Origin: Smittium culicis
Lineage: Eukaryota > Kickxellomycota > Harpellomycetes > Harpellales > Legeriomycetaceae
Assembly: GCA_001970855.1 (NCBI GenBank)
Contig: LSSN01000893.1
Location: 1-21,907, forward strand
Direction of reading: 5' to 3'
DNA length: 21,907 nucleotides
Shown here: positions 1-9,521 of the stretch, piece by piece
Layout of the letters: the number at the start of each line of letters is the position of its first letter
How positions within the stretch are numbered: position 1 is the stretch's first letter
Program-made: the position numbers and the translations under genes
Notes under the pieces: model-generated
Databases searched by the model: none
The model's input: the letters and a program-made list of their open reading frames with translations, nothing else
What the model was told of the DNA's origin: nothing

Positions 1-2285
1 ATTTTTAAACATAATTTTGTATTATTTATTACGTCTTATAGACAATTTATTTATCTTGAACAATTCTATATTTTTTATATAAAGCAATCAATAATGTTAA
101 GGCAATACGATAGGATATTGAATAATTATCAATAGATTAATTGTAAATATAAAAATATCTATATTCTATCAAATTTAGATCGAAATTATGATTCGGTAGG
201 ATTATTAATTATTTTATAATAAGCTTTTAAAGTAGGCAGAAACTATAATTATGTTTTTATAAGTCATTAAAATTTCAATTTATAATCTCTAGGTTATATT
301 CATAAATATTTAAAATTATTTAGGCTAATTTCAACGCTTATAAACCATTTATAAATTTGTTTTATTAATATATTCAACTATCATGTAAAATTATTGGAAT
401 GATAATGAAATTTGTAAGATAATTTTAAAAGATCTAAAGTTATCAAAATCAATAATATGGTATCAGATAATTAATTATTTATTTATAATCAGAGTCTGGT
501 TGAAAATTAATGATCAGAAATTGAGAAAATATTCAAAAAATTCAGTATAGTTGGCTCAAAAATGAGTTAAAAAATATTAAAACAAAATAATTGATAAATA
601 TTGATAAAATTCTATAATTAAGCCAATAGGAGAGATTTAGATTGAGTTGGGAGGTATGAGATATTTTTATCAAACAAATTTAAATTCGTGGGCGCAAATT
701 TTCAATATTATGAAATAAATATCACTGATAATATTAGAATTGTATGATAAAAAAATTAATGTATTTTGGTGAAACTGAGAGAAAGGATTTCTGAATAAAA
801 TAGCGAAACTAATGAAATAGAAAATATAGATAATTAAGATTAAACGAATAGAGTTTAAAATTGTTTAAAAGATAAATTCTTTTAGAATATAATATGATAA
901 AAAGGATTTTAGACGATATACCGATAATTAATTAATTTTAAACTACTTCAAAAGAAATATTCGGTAATGGATAAAGTTTTTGAATAATTTATTTAATCTT
1001 TGGTAAAAAAAAATTCAGAGTATAAATTATAGGTGGTAAAAATAATTTGTTTTTTGAATAAATTAACAAAATTTTTAGCAATAATTGGAAATAAATTTCG
1101 CAACATACTAAAAGAAAACCAAATAGAATAAAAATAATAAAATTGCTTTGAAAAGTTAAAACTCTCTTGAACTCATATAAAGCTAAATAGATAGCTCACA
1201 TATTTAATTTATGATATATTTAATAGGGAATTAATTAAAATATTTCTCTAAACTATCCAAAATAAAACTTAAAACTTTTATCTTTCATTTTATTGTATCT
1301 GAAAAAAAATTTGCTAAAAATGCACATTATTATTGATATTTATTTTGGCAAGGCGAACTTAATTCCCTTGGGGTTTTATTTTATATAAAATAAAAATAGA
1401 TGTTATTGCATAATTTAATTAACCATTTTGATATAATATACCAATTTAATTTAAGCCCCAAATAGATTGTAAAGCAAAGGGAAGGTTTAATAGAAAATTC
1501 TCTGAAACTCAAAAGAATATCCTATATTATAATCAAATATTCTATAATCAATAGTGTAAATTCATAATGTAATATAATTCAATAAAATTTAATATGATAA
1601 AGAGAAAAAAATCTTCACAACTCATAGTGTATATACTTAGGTTGACTTATAGACTACCTATAATTTATTAAAGAGTAAATTCGATTTTTTAAACCTAAAT
1701 AAACTCAATATTTCAATCACTTAAAAAAAGAGAAAATATGTATTAATATAATATTTTAATTAAAGTATAAAAATTAATTTAAATACCTAAATATTTCAAT
1801 TTGAGGTTAAATTTATAAAAAATATAATTTTAATAATTTTTTATGCTGATATTTTTTTTTAAAAAACGTAAATTTTGTGAAATTTATTATATAATCAAGA
1901 CCCTTGTATGACTTAAAATTTATACTATTTATATCCATACATTATTTAGGTTTTTTTTTTGATTTTTATTAACGATAAATAATTTTAATTTTTTCAACCA
2001 TAAATTTTTTTTTTATTAATCACGTTTATATCTTTTGTTATGTTTTATTATATGACATTTTTATATGAGTTTTATATAATTTACTCGAATAAAAGCTTTA
2101 TTAACATAATTAGCTATTTTTAAATTACCTAGACGCCGATACATAAATAATTTTGTGACGCTTTAAAAGTAATTTTTCATTATTTTTGTTATATAATTTC
2201 AAATATAATTTTTATAACATATTCATTTATATATAGCATTTATTAATTATAAAAACTAAATTTAATAGAATATTATTATTATTAT

Positions 2286-2355
2286 TTATTCTGAAATAAA
2301 GGGTTATTATATTATTATAATTTATTCTGTAAGATGGGGTTATTTTATTATAATA
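2286..2355. repeat. Imperfect tandem duplication, 36-bp unit
   Basis: Two adjacent units (2286-2321 and 2322-2355) both begin TTATTCTG, continue through a short G run (AAAGGG or ATGGGG) and end in a TTATTATAAT-type segment. The second copy is slightly shorter. The G run makes the match more specific than ordinary AT-rich similarity. No function is apparent; slippage or unequal exchange is the likely origin. Confidence 0.55.
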
Positions 2356-3148
2356 TACAATGTATTTTTACTTTTAAATACTGCGTAGACGATTAATATC
2401 GAATTTAGGATATAACACATTTTTTTTATTTGTAATGTAGCATTTCATATCTCATTGTATTCATATTGTATTTAAGAATAAAAAAAATGAATATTAATTA
2501 TAATTGTAAGTAAAAAAAGAGTAAAATATATTTTATTTACGTTTTCTATTTATATTTTTTACAAATATCAAAAATTAAAGATTTATTGTCAGATTTTAGA
2601 ACTTTATGATTTATAAGAATCGATTGTATATATGCTTGAATTTTTAAAAGGTAATCTCTTATTAACTTATTCTCCTTATTTCTGGATTATATATCTTTTT
2701 ACTCACTCTTAACTTATAGGAAAATTGTTTAAATAGAGTGAGCTATTATATGTAGAGGGGACCAAAAAGATAATATCTTGTCTTATTATTCAAATTTTTA
2801 CTTGGAAAAAATAAATCCATGTTAGAAAAAAGATCAAATATTATAACTATATTAAACCAATTAAAAATGATTTTAATTTTTATTCATGGCTGAACTACAA
2901 TTATTAGAATACTACATATTAATAAAAAAATTCAAATAATGTAAAAAAAATCATTTTTTTTCTTATAAATAATAATATTATATCATAAAGTCTGAAAATA
3001 ATATAAAAACTTCAAAAATTTTAGAGGTGACAACTATCAGCTCTAGTTCGAATTCTAATATATTAAACCTTAGAAAATGATATAGGACGTAGTTTGTATT
3101 TGTATTTTTTTAATTAAATTATTATTTAAGTTTAAAGAATACATGAAT

Positions 3149-3206
3149 TAAAGTTAATTAAACTTATAAATTGTAATTAAAGTTATTTAAAATTATAAAT
3201 TGCAAT
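3149..3206. repeat. Tandem duplication, 29-bp unit, two copies
   Basis: The units at 3149-3177 and 3178-3206 match at 26 of 29 positions by direct comparison. Both start TAAAGTTA and end with ATAAATTG followed by TAAT or CAAT. They abut without a spacer. No gene lies nearby, and the repeat is probably a local duplication. Confidence 0.65.
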
Positions 3207-3822
3207 TAATTTTAATTAAAATAAATAAGCAACCTGCCTTCTAATAATTTTTTCTATAACTAGTAATATATCTCAATTAATTTCTATGCTTTAAAAATTC
3301 ATATTTTTTACCCTATCTACTAAAATCTAAAAAAATTTATTCTATTAAATAAAAAAAATTCTAGCTTGTAATTTTAGTAAAAATATTCATATGTTTAAGT
3401 TTAGTTTACATAAATAATTAAAAAGCTGTAATATACCTTATCATTAAACTTGTTAATCTACAAAATGTTTTCGCAATTATTTCGTGTAATTGAAGCTATG
3501 AAAAATTATATCGCTCATGCCCGAACTCAATCCCTATAGCGAAAAAGCATTTGCGATAATAGTGGAGTATAGAACACCTTAACATAAAATTTCCTCGTAT
3601 GAGAAATTATACAAAGAAAATTTTTTATAGTGCAATGCTTTCAAGGTATAAAATCGATTTTAAAGTTAAAAATCAATACAAAATCTTTAATTTTTTTTTT
3701 TTTTGCAAATAAATGCCTCTGAATGAAACTAATAATTTGAAAATTTGAAAAACATATTATGATAAGCCTAAACTATTAACAATCTTAGTTAATTAGGGCC
3801 AATAATATTTAAGTCTTACTTT

Positions 3823-3977
3823 TTATCTATCATAATCTTCAATATTTAAATACAACTCATGTGAAAGTACTTTGTTTAATTTATACAATAATTCAGCACG
3901 AAGTGTATTTATATCGCCGTGATTGTAATATTGATGCGTAACATATTCTTGGTAGCTATTTTGATCTAATAAGTAAC
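3823..3977 (-). pseudogene. Possible terminal exon or gene relic, unknown protein
   Basis: On the minus strand a reading frame of 50 residues runs from a candidate splice acceptor (AG at 3979-3978, after an AT-rich tract) to a TAA at 3825-3823. Its composition is unlike the surrounding noncoding DNA: it is rich in D, Q, E, H, Y, R and G, with segments such as LLDQNSYQEYVTHQYYNHGD and INTLRAELLYKLNKVLS. Chance frames here are mostly F, K, N, I and L. I found no start codon and could not place convincing upstream exons between 3984 and 4830. I do not recognise the family. It could be the last exon of a gene with tiny exons, a relic, or chance. Confidence 0.3.
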
Positions 3978-4402
3978 CTATTAATCGAAATTAATTTTCA
4001 ATATTTTTCAACGAAATAAATTGGGATATTAAAATAATAAAATTCATAAAAACATAAAAAGTATACATTGAAATCAATTTAATAATTTCGTCTTATCATA
4101 AAGTTAGCTAATGAATTGAACCATAGAGGTATTGTAACCACCATATTTAGCTTAAAAATATGAAGAAATAAAAATTAATAGCTATAGAATTTAATTTACT
4201 AATACATTATTATTAACCAATTTAAATTGATTGTAACCTATGGAATTATTTTTAGACTTGGTAATTTTTCACTAAACAATTTGACTTTGGTTATTATTAA
4301 AATTTTTTTACAATTAGCGCAGTTCCAAAAAAAAAAAGTAGAATACTATGATAATTATCTGAAACTTTTTTATTATTGTTTTAATAAATTATTTTTTATT
4401 CT

Positions 4403-4408
4403 CCCCCT
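4403..4408 (+). promoter_or_regulatory. C-rich element CCCCCT upstream of copy A
   Basis: CCCCCT lies about 425 bp before the ATG at 4833, in DNA where runs of five C or G are very rare. It is a second, more distal match to the C-rich element at 4542. It contains CCCCT, the core of the yeast stress response element; whether this fungus uses that element is unknown. Confidence 0.2.
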
Positions 4409-4541
4409 TATTTCACAACGGAGATTTTTATCAACGTTTTATATTTTGTAAATAAATTAAAAAATGATATTTCTTTAACAAATTCTGAGTGGTAGTAAAC
4501 TAGTTGAAAAAGTTTTGTGGATGGAAGTAGTAATACAAACT

Positions 4542-4549
4542 ACCCCCTA
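4542..4549 (+). promoter_or_regulatory. Shared C-rich element ACCCCCTA upstream of copy A
   Basis: ACCCCCTA lies 291 bp before the ATG at 4833. The same 7-mer ACCCCCT occurs upstream of copy B (15328-15334) and of the transporter (18339-18345). It contains CCCCT, the yeast STRE core bound by Msn2/Msn4-type zinc fingers. That regulatory reading is an inference from motif rarity and position. Confidence 0.3.
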
Positions 4550-4714
4550 ATTCTTGATAGTTTTATAGTTGTAATTTAATGTCTTATGCTGAAACTTATC
4601 AAAATAATTTTTTGTAATCTTGTTTTTATGTCCAAAATAAAATTTAATTATTGTGATGTGGATTAGCGAAAAGCGTTTAAAACACTTTCTCTAACATAAG
4701 CTAAATTGATTTGT

Positions 4715-4720
4715 TATAAA
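4715..4720 (+). promoter_or_regulatory. TATA-like box of copy A
   Basis: TATAAA (inside TTATAAAAC) lies about 113 bp before the start codon at 4833 and just upstream of the CGG-N3-CCG palindrome. TATA-like strings are common in DNA this AT-rich, so position is the main support. Confidence 0.3.
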
Positions 4721-4725
4721 ACTAG

Positions 4726-4736
4726 GCGGTTACCGC
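4726..4736. promoter_or_regulatory. GC palindrome GCGGTTACCGC (CGG-N3-CCG)
   Basis: GCGGT and ACCGC form a perfect inverted repeat around a single T, about 97 bp before the ATG at 4833. It is one of very few GC-rich words in this upstream region. CGG triplets in inverted orientation with a short spacer are the classic target of fungal Zn2Cys6 binuclear cluster regulators. No regulator gene is in the window. Confidence 0.35.
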
Positions 4737-4832
4737 GAAATATTGTTTTTTTAAAGTTTTTTCATACCATTGCTGTTGAAATCCGACCTAGATAAATTTC
4801 AACTGTTTATTCTGTCAAATACCAGCTACAAG

Positions 4833-7800
4833 ATGAATTTATTTAAACTTGCTCCTAAAAGAGCTGTCAGAATCTCCAGCTTAAATATTGCTACTCGTGA
4901 AACTGCTAATTTAACAAATCTCGCACATAGAAATTTTTTCTCTAGCCTTAATAAAAATTATTATTCTCCACTAGATAGAAAAAATTCCTTGTCTATTTTT
5001 AAATTTACTCAGAGTAGATATATAACCAATCCTGCTGTCACTAAAATCGAAAAATTTAAAAAGGTAAGCTAATAATTTTTTTATTTTTATTTTTATTTTT
5101 AAACATCAAGAGCAACACTCCTTTTGAAAAATTTCGATTTATCTATGAAATTTAAGTAATGCATGAAATAATCAATAAATATATAGCTCGAAAAAGAAGA
5201 TGTTGATTTCTTTGGATCGATTTTACCAAGCTCGTCGATTTTGACCACCCAAGAATATGGCGGCAAACACACAACACACGATTTACATATCCACAATATA
5301 GCCGCTTTCACTGATATAACAGGAAGCTCTAATCTAGTACTATTCCCAACAACCGCTAATCAAGTTAGCCAAATCCTAAAATACTGCAACGAAAAAATGT
5401 ACGTTTTTAATGATGCTACTATTTATCTGGTTAACTCATTGTAATTTTTATATATCGTAGGATTGCCATTGTGCCCCAAGGAGGAAATACTGGAGTATTA
5501 GGTATTTCGAATTTCCAATATAAAATTATATATTTGCTATATACAATTGAAAAAATAAAAAAATGGCTCTATAACGTCAATACATTTCACATAATTTATA
5601 ATATGATTTTTAATATGAAACTTTTACTATAATTTTATTTAATATCCATATATATCTAGCTGGTGGAATTGCAGTATTTGATGAAGTTATTTTAAGTTTG
5701 TCTAAAATGAATAAAATCAGGAGCTTGGATAAAGATTCTGGTGCTTTAGTTTGTGACGCTGGTTGCGTTCTTGAAGAGCTAGATAATTACGTTGGTGAAT
5801 TCGGTTTAACCATGCCAATAGATTTGGGAGCCAAAGGCAGGTAACATCAAAAAGACTCAACAATAATCTTGATTTAAATTTGAACACTTAAAATTTATTA
5901 AGTCAATTATAAATACATTTAATTAACTTGTTTATAATCTAATATTTCTTGAAAGGTGTACTTTACCCAAAATATATCATCCTTTATAACTAAAAATAGC
6001 TAACTTATTTTCACATTTATTCTATTAGCTGTCATATAGGAGGAAATGTGTCTACAAACGCAGGTGGAATCAGATACTTGAAATTCGGCTCACTCCATGG
6101 GTCTGTCCTAGGCTTGGAAGTGGTTAGTTTTCCTCTTTTATTTTATTTTCTCATTTTGCACTAAGCATCTACAAGTTTCATTTTTAAAAACCATCAATAA
6201 ATTAATTTTAAATATAAAAAAATCAGGTTTTACCTGACGGAACAATTATCAACAACCTTTCAACTCTTCGAAAAGATAGCACAGGTTACGACATAAAACA
6301 GCTATTTATCGGCGCTGAAGGAACTTTAGGCGTTGTGACTGGTGTTTCTATTTTAACTGCTAAAAAACCAAAGGTATTGAGATTTAATTTTTTTTTCTTG
6401 ATTAATACGTTACTTCAATATATTCAGCTTTTTAATCGATATAAATACTTTTTTATAAAAAAAAATTCAGAATATAAATTTGGCCCTTTTTGGTATAAAC
6501 TCATATCGTAATGTTTTAGAAGCCTTCAGAAAAACTAAAACACATTTATCTGAAGTTTTATCAGGTTAGTTTAAAATTAAAACCAATAATATATTTATAT
6601 ATTTTTTTCCTCATGAGATTCTGGAATTATTACTCAGTTTCGATTCAAATAAATTTACACAATTTAACCTCAACTCATATTGAAACTAATTTAAACTGTA
6701 TTTCTTATTTGTATTCCTTTTTTTATTTTTAGCATTTGAGTTTTGGGACCGCCAGAGCATGGAATTTTCTCTGGATACCTTTAACATGGCAAATCCACTA
6801 ACTGAAAAGTATGATTATTATATCTTGATTGAAATCAGTGGATCAAATGCAGACCATGATGAGCAGGTATTTTTTCTAAAACCATTATTATTTATATAAT
6901 GTCTCTATCTATAAAAACTTACGCTATCTAAACAATTTTGTATTTACCAAAAACCAGAAATTAATGTCACTGTACGAAGATTTGCAAAATTCAGGAACTG
7001 TTGAAGATGGTATTGTTATCGAAGGCGGAAAGGTATTTCATTATCTTTTTATTAAATATTTAATCAACTATAATTCTTTATTGAGGCATGAAAAGAATGA
7101 GCTTGAAAAATTCAAAGCATAAATTTGAATTTTTTTGATAATATTTGGGTGGATATGGTATTGTTATATCCTACTTCATTTTTTCTTATTTTTTGCTGAA
7201 TATACGCTTTATTTTTACTTGTGAGATTTTAAAAATAACTATTAAATAAACTAAATATACTACTAGATTTTTATTTTAACGCCCAATTAGCTATCTTGTT
7301 TTTGGCTATCATAATAAAATATCAATTTTAGCAATATATATTTTTATTAAAAACCAATACGTTATAAACTAGATCGGTAAAATGTGGGAAGTCAGAGAAT
7401 CAATGATAAACTCGCATTCAAAATTCGGAAATACATTGACATTTGATATCTCAATCCCAGTAGCTTACATGGAGGATGCGATTGTTACTATGAGGAAAAA
7501 GTTTGATGAAATTGGAATAAACAGCTGCAAGAAATACTCTGCAAACAAAAATGATAACCATTTGAGATACGTTACAGGATTCGGCCATTTAGGCGACGGA
7601 AACTTGCACTTGAATGTTGTTGTTGATAAGTACAACTCTGAATCAACAGCAATATTCGAAGAGCATATTTTCGAATACGCAAAATCACATAATGGATCGA
7701 TTTCAGCTGAACATGGGTTGGGATCAATTAAACCAGGATTTTTAAAGTACTCCAAGTCCAAAGAAATGATCAGTATTATGAAAAAAATTAAGGATAAATT

Positions 7801-7852
7801 TGATCCAAATGGTATACTTAACCCATATAAAGTCATTCCAAAAGAAATTTGA
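4833..7852 (+). CDS. D-2-hydroxyglutarate/D-lactate dehydrogenase family, copy A
   Basis: FAD-linked, probably mitochondrial oxidoreductase oxidising D-2-hydroxyacids to 2-oxoacids. Ten exons: 4833-5063, 5187-5398, 5461-5501, 5660-5840, 6029-6122, 6227-6373, 6471-6564, 6733-6866, 6958-7032, 7373-7852. All nine introns are GT-AG and the exons join into 562 codons plus TGA, near the family's usual 500-530 aa with a longer N-terminus. The ATG at 4833 opens an acid-free, K/R-rich leader ([17 protein letters not shown]) like a mitochondrial presequence. The FAD_binding_4 domain carries PQGGNTG (153-159), [13 protein letters not shown] (209-221) and [17 protein letters not shown] (223-239). The C-terminal FAD-oxidase domain has GHLGDGNLH (474-482) and SAEHGLG, giving presumed metal ligands H475, H482 and E516, plus H517. 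Odd: the glycine loop is GVLAGGIAV instead of the family's G-L/M-VGGSVPV, and the substrate-site segment YKYD is LTFD, so the equivalent of human Lys401 is T426. Substrate may differ from copy B. Confidence 0.85.
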
Positions 7853-9521
7853 ATAGGATATTAAGCATCATTTTCTGTTCACATAACTTTATACTATCGT
7901 CATTTTATATACTATAGCGATATCTGAATCCTATGTTATTTATTTATTTCTTAGTGTAACTATTTTAATTTCATTATCGTACTTTAGTTTTATATTATTA
8001 ATTATATATATAATCGAATATTTATTTATTTATTGTTGTTTTTTAAATTTAAACACTCACTATTTTCGTTAATATTTAAATAGATATTTGATAATTTTTT
8101 TTTGTGAATTAGGCTCAACTTGGATTTTATCGCTCACAATCAAACTATATATCCTAAAAACAATGGTATATTTTATTTGCGAATAGATAATATCCTACAT
8201 ACATTCAAGCTAAACTTAGCTTTAATTTAAAGATCACATATTAGAGACATCAGGAAAGTGTCTTGATAGATTTTTCGGATTTGGAATACTATTAGAAATA
8301 TATTTTTTGCATAAATAATTCATTTTTTTATGGAGGGATAAAATTTAGTGAAACTAGTTAAAATAGATAAATCCTGAATTTGTTTTTATTTATACTAATA
8401 TTTTATAATTAATGTTTACAAATATGAAAATAAATATATTATTTTTGAATATTTAACTAAAAAAAGTTAGTAAAAGTCTAAATTCAATAAAATAAATGAT
8501 TTCTATTCTAGGATCATTTTTAATAATACAATCACATAGGGAATAAAGATTATGATATATTGTTTAAATCATTTCTGAATTATAAAAATAGGAAATAAAA
8601 TATTTTTATTTTAGGAAGGGTTTATTTTAAAAATAGCTCAAATGATGTTTATATAAACCAATGGAGATATTTTATATGATAAACCGAATAACAAAGATAA
8701 ACAGAATAAAATAAATAACAATAAAAATAAAAATAAAAACATAAATTAAAAATTAATTAAATAATAAAACGAGGTAAATCTGCCAAATTTTATAGTAGTG
8801 TAAAAGTACATAATATAAATAGTAAGGTAATTATCGGTGTAACATCCGTTGAAGTTAATGTCGAGATATGACAATGTAACACAATAATTTATTGTATATT
8901 TAATTGGAAATTTAACCTTTAATGCAATCATAATGAGTCAATACGTGGATGTAATATGCAGAAAAAAAGTTATATTAACCACTTTAAAGAATAAAAATTT
9001 TTAACTCATGAATGAAAAAAAACCTTAGAGTATAATAAATTTAGCTAAAAGGTAATTTATGACGATTATTATTAGTCTTATTATCTGAATGGTGCTTAAA
9101 CTAAATAAATTTATTCGGATCATAATTTTGGACAATATAAGAATTAATACGAGCGAAAGGAAAAAGTAGAATAGAGGTTATTATTGATAAAAGTGTTTAT
9201 TATAAGTGTTCTATATTTTCAAGTATATACAGAAATTTAAATGATTAAAATTTTGATTTTGATGTAGTTTTGTCTAATAAAGTACTTTTGTGCAAATAAA
9301 GAAGTTTCAGTATAACTAAGGCTTTGTTATTTTTAAATTAGGAAAAAGTTTTTTAACTTTTTCGAATAATTAGGTGAATTTTTTAGGAGGATATGTTCGA
9401 GTGAGGAAAAACGCAGGGAAACGTTGAAGACTGAGTATAGTATGTTTATGTGGGTCAAAAAATTTTTTTGATGATGGTTTGTGAAAATTAATGTAATCGC
9501 AAATCAAGTTAATGTAACTCT
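7853..9521. other. AT-rich spacer between converging genes
   Basis: This holds the 3' ends of copy A and of the nuclease gene, which are transcribed toward each other. Short A-rich microsatellite-like runs lie near 8715-8735. A minus-strand frame at 8746-8931 encodes 61 residues with AT-driven composition and no recognisable feature, and I do not call it a gene. One hairpin is listed separately. Confidence 0.6.
9342..9363. other. Perfect 9-bp hairpin in 3' region of the nuclease gene
   Basis: GAAAAAGTT and AACTTTTTC pair perfectly around a TTTT loop. It sits about 160 bp past the nuclease gene's stop codon and could lie in its 3' UTR. It may equally be a chance A/T hairpin. Confidence 0.3.

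Larger units (their letters stand above)
1..4700. other. AT-rich intergenic region, no intact gene
   Basis: This 4.7 kb stretch is dominated by A/T homopolymers and carries no long reading frame with a convincing protein. An open frame at 4227-4451 exists, but its translation is only the F/L/I/N/K/Y mix expected of AT-rich DNA. Three things stand out and are listed separately: two short tandem duplications (2286-2355 and 3149-3206) and a coding-like minus-strand fragment (3823-3977). The right end holds the presumed promoter of the gene starting at 4833. Confidence 0.7.

Noticed and set aside
3030..3070. tRNA-like T-arm (AGTTCGAATTCTA)
   Set aside because: The stem around the TTCGAAT loop does not pair, and no acceptor or anticodon arm could be found.
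3465..3539. 24-codon ATG frame (MFSQLFRVIEAMKNYIAHAR...)
   Set aside because: It is coding-like in composition but very short, ends in TAG without a splice donor before it, and has no partner exon nearby.
4227..4451. 74-residue plus-strand frame
   Set aside because: The composition is what AT-rich DNA gives by chance; no motif, and it overlaps the presumed promoter of copy A.
4437..4561. Minus-strand frame with YQELGGSLYYYFHPQNFFN and an internal TAG
   Set aside because: It is only 19 codons before the stop, and the opposite strand also reads open over the same bases. It could not be joined to the fragment at 3823-3977 with good splice sites.
4770..4832. Upstream extension of copy A exon 1 to 4770
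   Set aside because: The extension begins with TTG, not ATG. The ATG at 4833 starts a presequence-like leader comparable to copy B's N-terminus.
5716..5840. Recent gene conversion between the two dehydrogenase copies
   Set aside because: The identical protein block has about half its codons changed silently, which conversion would have erased.
7465..7836. 123-residue minus-strand frame
   Set aside because: It is antisense to the last exon of copy A, whose protein is clearly conserved.
8746..8931. 61-residue minus-strand ATG frame
   Set aside because: F/Y/I/N/T-rich as expected by chance, without a motif, in the spacer between converging genes.
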